Below are positions 14,031 through 28,019 of a stretch of 64,000 nucleotides of DNA, piece by piece (within the stretch, counting starts at the first letter, position 1; every line of letters begins with the position of its first letter). The position numbers and the translations under genes are program-made. The DNA comes from Acanthaster planci (taxonomy: Eukaryota; Echinodermata; Asteroidea; Valvatida; Acanthasteridae), in assembly GCF_001949145.1 (NCBI RefSeq), contig NW_019091391.1:1758819-1822818 (forward strand), given 5' to 3'. Under the pieces are notes generated by a model. The model searched no databases, had not been told where the DNA came from, and worked only from the letters and a program-made list of their open reading frames with translations.

Positions 14031-17000
14031 CTCACTGGCTGTATGTTTCCTCTTGGAATTGACCCAGGATTCAGAAGAAGGAAATAAAAGGTGTCGTGCA
14101 GTCGCTGTTGGCCTAGTCCCATAAAGTTGGTTGGTGAGCTGGAGCATGCTGCTTCAAGTCCATGGAAGGGTTCAACAATTTTTGATCTAGATGCTTTGTG
14201 ACACAACCAAAGACTGAGTGCTATTTTCCTTATTTGATCCGCAGAGGATGTGTACACTTGTTTAAGACTTCTTCCATTTCCACAATTGACATATTAATTT
14301 GTGCTTAGTTGTGTCATAGATAAATTGTAGTTTCTAAAAAATTTGCTGGAAAAAAAACACTCCCAGCAGCTTTTTCAGGTAAAAAATCTGACGTTAACTG
14401 GCTATAAAGATGAGAAATTTGGAGGGTGAGGTCAAATGATGACAGTTGAGGGAGGGATACCTGTGGGGGACCCCCCAAAAAACCACTTCTACCTCTCAAA
14501 AACAAAGTGTTTGACCTCCTGAAAACAGACAGCGTGATGCCTCTCTTGGCAATTATAACAGATAGGTGTATAACAGATAGGTGTGAGTATTAGGTCAACG
14601 TTTGTGAATAGACCCCTCCCAAACTGGAGACTTCTTTCACCTGTCTTCGCCCAAGCTACCAATGCCTAATAGCCAATTTTTCGGCCAAATTAGCTGAGAT
14701 TGAAAGTGTTTCCTGCACTGTGTTCGTGTGGACCATTTAAGAGCAGTCCTTGCCCAAGTGATCATCCAGCCACGTTATATTCTCATTAAGAAAAAGTGCA
14801 CCGGATGATCACAGATCATTCTAGCATGACTGGCAAACCAAGACGCGTGCATTTGCTGCGATTCCCTCCTGCAGCGATTCCATGACAGAATCATTGGAGA
14901 CGGTGGCAAGTGCACTTTTTCGACAGCTCCCACGAGAGCCAGTGTAAAGTGTGGTCGATACACCCATCACGGTAGACGTATTCATCACTTGGAAAGACCC
15001 TCAAGAACTAACCAAACAAGAGCACACCCCCCACCCTTTACCAGTCCTAACTCCTGTGTATGCCTAAACACCCTTTCAGACAATTTCTAATGCACACTGG
15101 CTACAGATGAACCTTCATGGCACACATAATTGGATCATATTTATTTTTTTCACGTGAGTGACGCAACTGACACCAATGTTGTGCAGATGGATAAATACGG
15201 TGCATTTCTCGCTACGTTTGGCTACGATTTGGAAGCTTGCGACTGCGTGCTGTGACTGGGCGGTAGTGGGTGGCATGGCCATCTTATTGATGCGGTATGT
15301 CAGAATGGAGTGCGTGACTTTGGGGCTGATGGAAACCAGCTATAGGACTGGAGGGCTTTCACTATAGAGAAAATAAGACAGGATGAGAACGTGAGCTAAT
15401 CTTGACTGCGTCAACACATCGATCACACAACCAATTACTTAAAGAAATGAAACGTTATGAGCACTGTGTTTACTTAAAAGAGTGCAAATGTAAGAATGAA
15501 CTTTAGAATAACCAAAGATGTCTTTGGAAGCAGTGTGTATTTTCTCAGAGAATATTAAACTAAAAATATTTTTATGAGATGAAGTTGTTTTAATAGGTAG
15601 TCATACCTTTAAATGCTTCAGAATTAAGAGAAAATATTGCCCATTTTGTGGGATCACAAGGTTGGTATTCCAGAGGTCAGGATTAGAATCCCAGAAAGTT
15701 GTGTACGTTTACATGGCAACTGGTCTTTCGAAAGAAATGCATGTGTTGTCACTAGGAAAGACCTTATTTGTAGTCAGCAAGGTCCAGATGGTTTTCATGG
15801 CAACAGCGGGGAGGCATGGTTTACTACATTGAGGATGACTGTGTCCTCATTGGTCAACATCACAGGAATGTGGAAGAAGTCTATCCGGCCATTGACTAAT
15901 TGGAAATCAGGTTGTTTTGAAACACCTCTGTCAAAGACACAATACAAACACCGAGTGTGTGTTTCGTTTCAACTCCGGAAAAGATCCACCATGCGTGCAA
16001 CCTATTTCTCAGCGTTCATAAGAATTAATACTGTGAAGATTGGAACAAATCCTTTTCAAGTCTCGAAATTTGACTCCCTCTTTGGAAAGTGTATTTTATT
16101 GGTCAGGGATAGCATCTCAGTAATCATTTGGACATTTACTTTACATGTATGCATGTTGCAGTCGCAGTGGTTATGGTAGACCAATTTTAATTGAGAGGCA
16201 GAGATGAAGGTTTGAAAGAGATCACTGGATATCTAGTGACTATCAAAATAGTCACTTAAACATGCCCTGCCATGTCATTGGACGACAGCATACCAGTAAA
16301 TCTCTAGTCAGTTGGCGTTGAACATCATTGGGGCCACAGTGTTGAATTCCAAGAGGTAATGTTTTTATGTGCACAATTTATTATTGATTTATCACTGTGT
16401 CAATGTTGGCTTGTTTGTGGCTGCAGCTGTGTGTGTGTGGATTTTTGTTATTGGCATTCTGTCTTGACTGTTGTTAGCAGTAAACTGAAGTGCCCCCATT
16501 TTTGTCATAGCCTTCATGTTTGTGACCGTCCATATTTAAAAGTTGATTTTTAATTGGACAACTTTACACAAAAGGTTTTCCTTTCTTTCCTTTTGGCTTT
16601 TCATGATGCATGTCACTCTTAGTCTTACTCCATTGAAGCATCGTCAGTGAGAAAAAAATTGAGGACTCACAGTTTCATAAATTTAGCCAATATGGGAAAC
16701 CGACCAATTCTAGCGGGCAGTAAAACAGTTTAATAACTGCAGTAGTGTGTTCAAAGTATTTGTGCACGTGATGCACTATTAAAAGAAGTCTGTGTTTGCT
16801 GCTACAATTTTTGGAGCTTTTTCCTTTTAACAGAGTTTTTGCTCAAAATTCTTGTAATTAAAAGTGAGTAATATTCAGAGAGGACCATATTTTATCGATA
16901 GGATTGTTTTGTTTGAAGAGGATAAAGTATCACAAGGCAGTAACGTAGAACGACCATGAACTGGAGTCTTCGCATACCCTACCAAAAAAAAGAACCAGAA

Positions 17001-17458
17001 GACGAACCTATTTGAGCTTTGGGAAGCTGATTCAGTGAAGATTTACGACCGTTGGGACCAGAGGCTTGTATTTATACCTGATGAATTCTCGCAGCCAAGA
17101 AATCTTGCAGCTCCTCAGTGTAAACCAGGCGTCACCTGCTGCTGGTAATCAAAATTTATATGTCGTGAGTGAAATACGCAGAATGAACCGGCATGTGATT
17201 TTTCACCACGTCCACTCGGCAAAAAGTGCAATGGGTAATTTTCCTTGGTCCTAGCGTTGAAATGTGTTTCTAGTTGAAGGGGCTGCCGTTTTATAGTGTT
17301 TTATATCTTTCGCATTTTTATTTATTTACATGTTTATTGTTGGTTTGTATGTATATTTTAAATTAACAAATTCTCTGTCTTTGATTATTGGTGAAAGTTT
17401 TGTTTGGTCATATACTCGTGTATGTCTATTGAATAATCAGTCAACCAGAACTGGAAGC

Positions 17459-17625
17459 AATGGGAGACTTTGAGACACTGGTAGCAGCAGACATAATGGT
17501 CCCTTTTCAAGGTATTGCACATGCTCAGAACTATGCATGCATGCTCACAACAACACATGCATGCTCAGAACTGGTAAAAAGGACCTGTATGTTTGTTGCC
17601 ACCAACCGTCTCAAAGTCTCCCATT
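17459..17625. mobile_element. 167-bp element with about 50-bp inverted arms (MITE-like)
   Basis: AATGGGAGACTTTGAGAC at 17459-17476 is perfectly complementary to 17608-17625. Pairing continues imperfectly inward through GGTAGCAGCAGACATAATGG and GGTCCCTTTT to about 50 bp per arm. The centre holds tandem CATGCTCAGAACT / CATGCATGCTCA phrases. No transposase and no certain target duplication. Confidence 0.8.
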
Positions 17626-20059
17626 ATTGGATGGTGACCTGCATGCATAAATATGCCTATTCCACCAATGGGGTATTGTGACCCAGGAAAGTGCCCTTGC
17701 ATCATGTAGTTCCAAGAATGCATACAACGCGCATGTGTGTAATGCCTCCGCAGTAATGGTGATTGGTGTCTCCTCGGTTTTTACACCAGAGTCGACAACT
17801 TTCCAACAGATGACCCAATTTCTTCTTTGCTAAGTGTAGCAGCTAAGTTAGGCATCAGCCAAAGACAGTCGATGTTGATATACGTTACTTTATTTTTTGT
17901 GATTTTTGTTCTGTTTTGAGGGTCATTGTGATATGTATTATGCACAGGCAGCAGTGTCGTTTTCCCAAAAGCGATAAATTTTTCTTCGAGTTTCTAATCT
18001 AAGGCAGTTTTGTTTTGCATGAAACTGATACCAACTTATATTGTACAACTTCTGTCATCTTCTCAAGGAGACAGACATCCCCCCTTTCTTTTTCTTACTG
18101 TCACTAAATGCCATGGCAGTTTACACAAAGCTGGTGCTGCAGCCCGTGAATGGCAAGACATGGACCCATGTATCCATGCTGCTGTGAAGTGGCTTGCCAA
18201 GAAGCAATAACAACTGTCTCACTAATCAATCCCCTCTATTTATGCAGCGGGTTCCCCATCAAGAACTAGCCTTGCCAATCCAGCACCTTGCCTCTGCATC
18301 CAATTATGCAGCAATCAAATCAGACACTGGCTTAAATACTGTAATAGTCCAGTATAACACAATCAGCGCTGGTTTATCACCTCAGCTTTAATGCAAATCA
18401 CACCTTTTATTAAAAGTCCCTTCTGTTGGCAATGAACAGGACCGTAATTTAATTTGCTTTTACCTGTGGCAAAGCATTAACATTCCTTCACATAACTTCC
18501 TGGGCACTGTTTAGGACCCCAAAGGCGTGGGGGACTCTAGTCAAGGAGGTGCGGGAAGAGATAGAAATGCACGTACATGTATGTAGAATCAAGTTCATTG
18601 TGCTGGGAGTTGGTTTGGGGGAGATCCTTCTGGCGAAAGAGAAGAAATGATTTTGGCTTCACCTGACTCTGTTTTATTGCTTCAAGATGAAAGGGGGATT
18701 GCTGATAAACTCAGACGAGTGAATTACAGTAGCCAAGCCCCGCAGCCCTGAGATCACAGAATCGAAAATCATTTTGTTAAAAATCAGCTCTCCAGGTAAT
18801 TGTAAAAGTCATCATGGTGGATCAGTCTGAGTTTAAGCCTACTCCATTGACACTGATACATATTACTCAGTCAAATTCGATGCGTGTTTGTACATTATAT
18901 ATTTGAATTTTGTATTCATGGAAATAAAGTAGTTTTTTATGAGCACATGGATGCTAATCAAAGCTTAACTTTGTTCAATAATCCTGCCGTAGGTTCATTT
19001 CAAAAACTTTCTAATAGCAGAGTTTACAGTCTTCAGAGATCACTAGCACTACTGAAAAATTGGATTCTGTCAGGGACAAAATTTGGATACCTAACATTTT
19101 GCTAAAGACTAAGTGTGTGGACACAGGTGCCATTGTTCACAGCTGCACATGCTGTGACAGTAACAATCCTGATATGTGTCAAGCACAGCCCTTCACATTC
19201 AGAACACAAAAAGGAGCTCTGAACCTGTACTACAGGTGAGCATGCTTTCTTGGGCTTTGGATGAAAACCTCATTGCCTGCGGGAATATCTGATCTTACCA
19301 TTAAACAGCAAGGGGCCTGCTCAGATTTCTAGTAGTAGTGGCTTTTCAGGGAGAAGAGATGCAGTGATTTGCCAGACCACACAGGTAAAGTAATTCAGGT
19401 TTTGTGGGCTCCCTGCAGCAGTCCGGTGGCCTCCAGATAGTGGGGCCCAACCTGTTCATTGCAGTTTGAATGATGCATTCTGTTCAAAAAGTCACCTGTT
19501 TGGCTCCCTTTGCATTTTTTGAGATTCTAGAGGAAGTTCTTTCTTTTTTCCTATTTTCCCCACTTTCTTAATATAGGGACTTCTGTGGTGATACAGTGCG
19601 AGTAATCAAAATTCAATTTCTATAAAAAGTCCATCAAAAGGTGAGGCCCTACTTGTTGAACTGATGGGCTACGTGTATTTCATGTCACCATTGTTATAAA
19701 AAGTTCTGATGGTTCACAACTTCAAGCAATTTTGAGACAGCAAACTTCACTTATTTCAGAGGAAGCCTCATTAGATCTGTCATATGTGTCCATCAAGATG
19801 AGGAGTTGGGTGGAAATGAAGTCTGGGCCTGCTGACCTAGTAGGTGTTAATAAGGTGCAAATTGGGCATGGTGGGAGGTGTTAATATAGTCTGGTCCCAA
19901 TTAATGACCCCAAGGTCACCTGTTTCATGGTGTGATTCCATCCATCCTACATGCAACCTGCCTACAACAACCTCAGTGTGCATTGTATGGTGCAGAATTC
20001 CTGTACGTCAACTGTTGCAGAAGCAAGGCTTTCACTGGTAGAACCTATGCACATTGGCG

Positions 20060-20670
20060 GTTTTGTAGTAAAGTTTGCCACTTCTGACTCCGAGTCCCAC
20101 TGGCTCAGGTCCAAGACTGAAGAATCCAAGTCTACACTCAAAAATCCAAGTCCTGGGTCCTTTAAATTTAATAAACCAATTTTTTTTATACACTTAAAAC
20201 GTGGCACAACCTTTGAATAATCATGCATCAATTGGTTACACACACTGCAGACATTAGGCCCCAGTTTGGTTCAGGAATTGGGAATAATTTCTTTACAAAA
20301 AGAGGAGCGATATGTCTCTTTATAGTGCCACTTAAAAGCATAGTCAATATTTGTAATGTAACATTTTTCTCCCAAAAATCTCCATATGCTTTGCAAGGCA
20401 TAACTACAAAAGAAAAACTGAACTACAAAAAGTAGGAATTTAATTATAAACTTAAAGCTTAAAAGAGCCTAAGTCCCATCATGTTTTAGGAATGTTTTAT
20501 TGGGGAGAAATCCCCAGGTTTATTTGAATTTACATTGGACGCCTGCTGAGGATGGGTAACAGTCACTTTTGGTTGAACTTGGGCTGAGACCTCGAGTCTT
20601 TTGGACTGAGTCAGAGTCCCTACAAAAACTGAGTCAGTGTCCATCAAAAAGTGGACTCAAGTCCCACAAC
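20060..20670. repeat. GACTC/GAGTC-rich repetitive stretch
   Basis: Two clusters (about 20085-20160 and 20590-20665) are full of GACTC, GAGTC, AAGTCC and GGACT words. The second is roughly in inverse orientation to the first, with about 430 bp of ordinary sequence between. It may be a decayed inverted-repeat element; limits are approximate. Confidence 0.35.
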
Positions 20671-21090
20671 AGTGCTGCATTGTGCCCTGTTGACATGTTT
20701 GGAGAGGCTTGAGAGGCTGGAACTTCGGGCCTGCAACCACATAATCTATACTCCTGTATGTAACTTGTATCGGAAAGGAATGCATCCACCTCGGCTGAAA
20801 ACATCTTGGAATCCATGTGCTTCATAGTCACTACTATCTGCCGTCCTCACTTTGAAATATTTCCATTATGTCTTGGTTTTCAGCAGTCAAGGCCAGCAGA
20901 CATTTGCTAACTTGTAGAAGCCACGATTATATGTCAAGAAAACGGTTGTCATTCGATCATTTTGCTGGGTTTTGCTCTTGGTTTCTTTCATTAATGCTGA
21001 CAGATGAGTGGAGAAGCCCATAACAGTGAAAAATCAATTAAACTCGGAACAATATCCTGACAACCTTTGCCAAGTTGTTATCTTTTCAAG

Positions 21091-21245
21091 CACTGGCAGA
21101 GGAATTGACAGAAGACTGGCTTCCCACCCCCCCCCACTTTTGGCAGATCTTATAATTGGGCAGGGCTTCATGGATCGGACTGTTAATGGCTGATGCCCAA
21201 TGGTCTCACAACAGCCCCCCCCTTGAAACTTGTTCCGCCTTTGCT
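21091..21245 (-). repeat. Dispersed repeat family A, copy 4
   Basis: Same orientation as copy 1: CACTGGCAG start, C run, GATCTTATAATTGGGCAGGG, then GTTAATGGCTGATGCCCAAT and GGTCTCACAACAGCCCC, ending TGTTCCGCC. Confidence 0.75.
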
Positions 21246-21489
21246 GTTTTCAGGCCTCTCTAAGCGTATGTTTAATTGTAAAGTTTTGTAAAAAAAAGTT
21301 TTGAATTCTTGGGAGGAAAACAGGCATTCCAAGGATGTTTACCCAGGAGCTGGAAAGTACATTCAAGCTAATCCGGTTGTCCCTGCTCACACTGGAACTG
21401 CACCATGGTATTGACTTGCAGGGCTTTATCTGGCTGTGCTTAGTGCCAATATTAAGTTATATCTTCCATAACTTGATTAACCCCCATGG

Positions 21490-21700
21490 AGACCCCAATC
21501 TGTTGAAAAACTTGACTCGCGCACAGAGATGATCAGCTGCCCGGCCGAGGCCGGGGCCAGTTCAGAACGTGTTTCAAATTTAAGGCCCGGTTGGCAAACC
21601 GATCTTTCAACCTTTTTAATTTCACGGCCTTTACTCTGACAGACGGATGCACTCCAGACCAGATTGAGACCGCAAAGGTGTTGTAACTTAGAAAAGAAGA
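21490..21700. promoter_or_regulatory. Candidate regulatory block
   Basis: A locally GC-rich stretch containing GCCCGGCCGAGGCCGGGGCC and mixed-complexity sequence after it. Non-coding. Inference only. Confidence 0.15.
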
Positions 21701-22317
21701 AGGAAAAAATACCGAGAATTAAGTCAAACAGTGTTGAGAGACTCTCAGTCTGGGGGATGAGTTGTTGGCCATGTGTACGGATGTCTGTCATGCAGTAATC
21801 AAATTCTGGGCAGTGAAATTTGTCTGTTGGGGGAAAAAATGCCAATAAAGCTGAGAAGGGTTATAAAAAAAATGGCAGGAATTGTCATGAGGGGTAATTA
21901 TTTGGAGGTTCCTACCATGAGACGGAGGCCAGGTATGCCTTGGAAGATTGGCAAGGGGCAGATGATTGAGAAGGGAGAAAAATCAAGGATGCAAGAGGCT
22001 TTTTTTCAAACTGGATATCCAGCTTCCGGGATCGCAAAGCTTCATGCATATGTGGCACTTGAGCCATCAAATGATGTACAGCATCTGCCAGGGTTGAGTT
22101 CCTCGATACTCATCATGTCTTGAATGACAGTGAACTCAACAGCATGGGTGATATCGTCAACCAGGAAGTTATAAATTTTGATCCCAAACAGGGCGAGGTT
22201 TTTTGGACCATCTCAGCCTCACAGCCCCAGAACCCCACTGCCCCATTCCCATTTTCTTTTTAAAACTTGCCATATAAGCAAAGACACTCATTTTCAGTAA
22301 TGTGAAGTTTCAACTTA

Positions 22318-22640
22318 TCTGACCCATGGTTATGATGGTCATTTGAAGTTCAAGGCTACCCAAATATTTGCCAATGTGCATCAAGTTTGTCTGTGGAGAA
22401 AATGTAGATTTTTGGCTCCCTGTCTCGGAAAAATTTGCACTGCACAGGATTGGTATGCTTGATTTCTACAAAATTGGTGTCAAAATGACTGCAGTATATC
22501 ATTAGAAACAACCCCTGAATGCTTGGCGCATGAAAAAATGAACTACCAGAAAAAAGTACCCCCCCCCCATCTTTTAGGGTAAAAAAGAAGTGTTGATCAC
22601 TCTCTATGTACGGCCTTTTTTCAAAACTTCATTGTGGTTT
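22318..22640 (+). repeat. Dispersed repeat family B, copy 2
   Basis: GTTATGATGGTCATTTGAAG, TGTCTCGGAAAAATT, ACAAAATTGGTGTCAAAATG, a run of C, and TCTTTTAGGGTAAAAAAG appear in the same order as in copy 1. Confidence 0.7.
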
Positions 22641-25600
22641 GGCAACGATGTTTGATAGAACATTCTTCAAACACGAACAGTTGGCGTGTGTACATTGTGT
22701 CATCAGAGTTTGTGAATACACGCCTTGCATTAGGTAGTCGGAGGAAACCAAGCTATCTTTAGAAACAATAAGAGTTGGCAACCAGATATTAGGGCTCCTG
22801 AACATGCACCGTCTGTCAGATGACATTCCTGTAGGAACCATTATGGCCATTAGGTGATTGAAAATTGCAGTGCGTACGTGAGCCATTTGTCTGCAGGAAA
22901 ATTTGGATCTTTCCTCAATGCCAGCAAACGTACATTCTGTGAACAGTAATCTTGGCCAAAAAAAGCAAGTATGCAGTGCTGGATTGTGTTGCACAGATTT
23001 AATGATAGTTTTCTTTGAGGTACGCTCAAGTTCTTAAAAAACATCATTCTTAAAACTTACCTTGTAAGACTCAAAGAGTTTTGGGGGTGCTTTCAAGCAA
23101 ACCTCTAAAAAACTGACCTCCTTATGCAGTTGCCCACAAAAAGTGTATTACTATTACTGTGTTGAGTCCATTTTTGTAAAGACCATTAACAGTCATCTAC
23201 GTCATCCTACGTCATTTCTTTAAAAGCTGTTCTTGCAAATGCGTACTCATTTCATATGAAGCATATGTGTACTTCAGCACAGTGATGTGAATTTTCTCCC
23301 GTATCAAACCTGTATTTCTGAATTCTAATCAAGAGGGGGGGCAGTGCCCAAGTTGGCCTTATGGCCTTGCAGATATTCCAACAGAGGTACAGTAATTATA
23401 GCCATCCTGAAACAGGATCCCTGAGATTCCTCAATGATGACTGGGAGGAGAGACCTCATCTCTTCGGCTCCTCCATGGTCGGAAAGCCAAGGTCAGGCCC
23501 CCAGCCCTTCCAACAGTTCTGTTCTCATCAAGGAAATGGAGCAAGCTTCCCAAATGAAATCCTTTTTCGTTGCATTTGGCACATATTTGAGTTGTACCCT
23601 CCATCCTTTTGTGGTTGAGTAGGTTGGTTTTTTTTGTTTTTGATGCTGGTGGTGAAATGTGTGGATTGTTGGAAGTCATGCCAGAGAACCAATCAGTACC
23701 TGCCGAATGTTAAATTGGACCCTGATCAAATGAATGTGTCAATCAGTGGGATATATATCACAGTTTTTTTCTGTTTCTGTGTCTGTTCTATTCTGTTTGT
23801 GGCTCTCCTGGGATATTGGGATCTGTCAAAATATCTGGGGCGAACACATCATTTGGTGACATGGAAGCTTTCCTGATACGCATCATGAAATTTAAGTGAA
23901 ATTTTGACATTTTTGTACCAGTAGCACGTAGGTGTGCTAGATCTGTATCCGATGGAGTGCTAACGCACGTGGTGAGACTTGGAATTGTGTATGATTGAAT
24001 CCATGGAGGCGAAGTAATAAGATGAAGCTGAATGAAGCTTTTCTCACACCTGTTCAATTCCTTTGTTATATATTTTCATGGCATGGAAAACCCTGTTTAA
24101 GACAATCTTTAGCTTAAAAGTTATGAAAGGCGAAACTCAAAAAAAGATTTCATGTTGGAAAGTTTAAAGTCCAGGACCTACATGTACTCAACATTGCTTT
24201 TTTTGCATGATCATCTTACATTTTATCACGTATATCCTCAGTTATTGTCATTTTTGAAACTTCAGTTTTGTGAGAATTCATGCAGTTACCTTTATAGTCT
24301 TTATTGCAGTTTGGAATATGTACATGTACAGCATGTGTAATGTGTGATCAGTGAAAAATGGTATTACAAGTTTGGGGTAATTCCAGTAAGGTGCAACTTT
24401 TCCCCAGGGTCCAGGAGTTTCTGGTTTTATTTTTATAAACAGCGAAACCGAAAGTTTTCTTGACGGTGAGCACCAAATGACTTGGTTGCTGAGAAAATTT
24501 AATTATACAATGGGAAATGTTGCATTATTTTGTGTGACACGCCCGACTGTTGATACTTCCTGGAGCAGATTTTTCACTTTCTTGCACTTTATGGTTGTAA
24601 ACATGGTCTGGAAAAGAAAACTTGAGGATTGTGAGAAAATCTGACCAACCTTTGTCGCATTTTGGAAATGAGCAAGGTCTGATACACTTTGCTTTTCTGA
24701 TGCCCTTTATACAATGTGTGTACAATGTTTCAACCTAAATGTACACAGCTGCATGTAATGGTTTCACCCTTTTAATTCCACTAAACTCATTGACTTCACC
24801 CCTGTCAACTATGAACAGCTTTTTCTCTGACTGTCTTAACTGTCTGTTGACTTGAGAATTCAAGTGCCTTTTAAGAATGTTGTGCAATTTTGTAAAGTGA
24901 CCCTCCAACTCACTGTAAATCAATCTGTATACACACGCTTGTAAACCATGCAGTTGTGCCCTGTGTGTTAGACCACAGGGAAAAAGACTAATCCATTTTC
25001 CAAACAGTGAAGGTTTAACATTTGTTTTATTATTTCTTAGAAGAGGACGCAGTGATTTTCATTGTGTTACATTTCCAGTGGGCTGAGAAGGTTGGAGAGT
25101 TTCTACCAACAATTTACGTCACAGAGAACATGTGTGTGTTGACGGATGCGAGTTTCTTTGGAGTTGAAATGGGATGTATCGCACATGGACGGACCCTACC
25201 GGTGCCATGTGTGTTCCTGTTTCATTAATAAATGAATTGATCCATTCACTGATTTTCCTATGAACCCATGCTTGGGCTCATTGGCATTGGCTTGAGTACT
25301 CCTGAGTTTTAAAGTGACCACCATTAGTCCAACACAGCATTATGTGTACACCGTCCAAGGCGGTTGGTATAAGCTCAGAGCAAAGACACAGATTTTTGGT
25401 TTTCAGATTTTTTAAGACAAATTTTGGAGGAGGACAGAAGAAAAAAGGTATTTTCTATCACCTCAAGAAAAACAAAAAACAGTCTTCAAGCTGGAGGAAG
25501 ATTACAAACAAAATGTTTTCAAAAAAACCCAAGGTATCCCTTACCACTGGCACCAGCCGCTGAGGGCCACAACTCACAAAATTGAATTGGGGACTTTGCC

Positions 25601-26860
25601 GTCGGTCAGACAGCAGAGCAAAACAATTTTTTTTTGTTTTACATTTGTATCTGACAGTAAATTGTTGGTGGGCAGATCCAAGACTTCTCAAAATATTTTT
25701 TTTTCCAGTTCTGAATCAGGAAGGTTGGCCGATTTGAGTATCAACTTAAAAAAATCTCAAAAAATCTCAGCACACACAAGGGAGGTGCTGTACATTGGAA
25801 TCCATTTCCAATTTCAGTTTGTCAAGTTTCCCCACATGACAGTCCTTGGTCTCTCCATTCCTACCCTTGCATGGATTTGGTCGGGCTGCGCTAATATCAC
25901 CATCATGCCCATCGTTACTACGATGTAGTAACATCGTTACTAAGTTATTACATAAGAACTGTTTCCCAGTGCTTCAAGCTTGCCAGTGTAGCCTCTTTTT
26001 CAATTGTCCACTCCTGCAAAGGACCCATTGTAGACTCAGCTCATTAGAAAGTAACCAGTTTTTCTTGCCCAGACAGACCATAGCAGCCAACAAAACCTTG
26101 GCCCAGGCTTTTCTTGTCAGCTCCCTTTGTTGACATTGGTAATGCACAAAAACAATACCACAACAGCCTGGGGCAGATATGTGTGGCGGCCTGCTGACAG
26201 AAGTAAACCTGGATCAAGCTTGTTGCTCTGCTGCAACAGAACAGTAACCAATAAGGCTGTGCATTCCCTGAGTGCTAAACTTGTCTGAAAATCCAGCTTT
26301 GGAACATTTGTCTTGAAAAGGGCCATTTCTAGAGATAGCTGGACCTTTGGAACATTTTCATAGAAAATTAAAAGATTGGTTCTTCCCATGAGACATTGCT
26401 CACAATTCTTTCGCTGTATTTGGATTCATGATTTCCACATGGAAAAAACAAATAACCTCCAGCCGAACACAGGGAGACAGGCAAGTGGACAAATAATACA
26501 TGTATGTAGGCCACACAGCTCAAAGGATTAAAGAGTAATTCGTGTCAGTCTGAAATCGATTCAAGCAGCCATTGCCATTGATCTGAGAGAAAGTGCATGC
26601 AAGTGTAGCTCCTCTGTAGCATATTTGTGTTTACATATAAGCTACATGAAAAGCCACACAGAGACAAACCCATAGTGACATTTATAGCCCTGCAAGTGTA
26701 AATTCTGCCCACCCGTTTAATGAGATGGGTGCTGCAGCCAACCAGATATACATGTATATGTATATATATTTATGCATAGACCCCTTGTGGCATCTCATAG
26801 GCCTTAATAAAGGGGTAAACGTTTGTGAACTGTTTGCAGTACCCTATTAGGTCTTGGCAA

Positions 26861-26895
26861 GTTTGTTTGTTTGTTTGTTTGTTTGTTTGTTTTTA
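26861..26895 (+). repeat. (GTTT)n microsatellite
   Basis: About eight uninterrupted GTTT units. Confidence 0.95.
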
Positions 26896-27399
26896 TTTCA
26901 AAGGGGTTGGAGTGGATTTTTCTGGCTTTTGTGTAAAAACTGAGATCCTATGGATTGTCTAAAGGCTTTGGGTTCGAGTCCAGTCCATGTACTAATTGTA
27001 CGGTATTGTTTGGAACATCAAAGTTCTCTTCAAATAACTAGGGGTGTGAGAATTGAGCTCTTCCAGCTGATTTCTGCATTTTGTTAAGCTTTTGACTCCG
27101 AATTTCAGCATTGTTGTTTACCTGCACTGCATAAAACTATTGGAACTTTTTAATTTAATTTCCACTGCTTTTGACAAGCTGTTTTAAGCTTTAATTGTGT
27201 GGCCACTCACACCCCTGAATAATGAGCATGAAGGAGTTGCCTCTGCCTGGTAAAAGCATCACGCCATCAGAACGTTCAATTTTTGTGTAAAAAGGTCACA
27301 TGATGAGTATTGGGGTTGATATTCCCCCACACCGCTGTGTGCCCCACTATGGCCCCACACAGAGCGAAGCTTCTGAATAACACAGCCAGGTGTGTAGTA

Positions 27400-27560
27400 A
27401 TCAACTGCCGGGTAATTAGCCTGACTGATAATTGACCGCTGTGGGTGTGATTGTTGGTAACCATCATCCAGCAAAAAATCCACGATGAGCCTTGAAACAA
27501 ATAGACTAATTATATCACACCCTGTTGCACGCTCTAGTGAATCTAATTAAGTGAAATGGT
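27400..27560. promoter_or_regulatory. Candidate enhancer with clustered homeodomain words
   Basis: Three TAATTA words (27413-27418, 27507-27512, 27544-27549) and an ATAATTG (about 27428) occur within 140 bp of high-complexity, non-coding sequence. Function inferred. Confidence 0.25.
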
Positions 27561-28019
27561 GTGTCATTGCAAAATGAATTTAATAGATGCTGCAAGTGGT
27601 AGCTCAAAAAAATGGAAGCGTTTTCCCTCAGCGGGCAACATAAAATGTGCTTGAAGAATTTAGCTTATTGTGGGGGAACCCCATGAATATTTCCGTATCT
27701 TGTATAATTTCATGCACATTTAAATGAGGAACCTTTTTTTCCTGAAAGGAAATTGCACTTTGGTAAGAATCACACATTGATTGGACAAATTGCCCTCCCA
27801 ACCTTTTTCTTCGCACTTGACACTCACAGAGGTCAGTTTCTAAACTTGATTTAGGGGTGAGTTTTCTTTAAGCTTCTGCTGTCTTCAAGACACAAATCAT
27901 GAGTCTTTGGAAAGCAGAAACTTCTCATCAAAAGTGGATTCGATTTATGTTCCAATCTCAAACAGATTTCAAACATGTTTTACCACATGTGCACAAGAGA
28001 TGTGGAGCTAAGAGACAGC

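Noticed and set aside
15637-16179. 180-codon open frame, the longest in the upstream region
   Set aside because: No domain, no family similarity and no splice or codon-use signal. A frame of this length is expected about once by chance in this amount of sequence.
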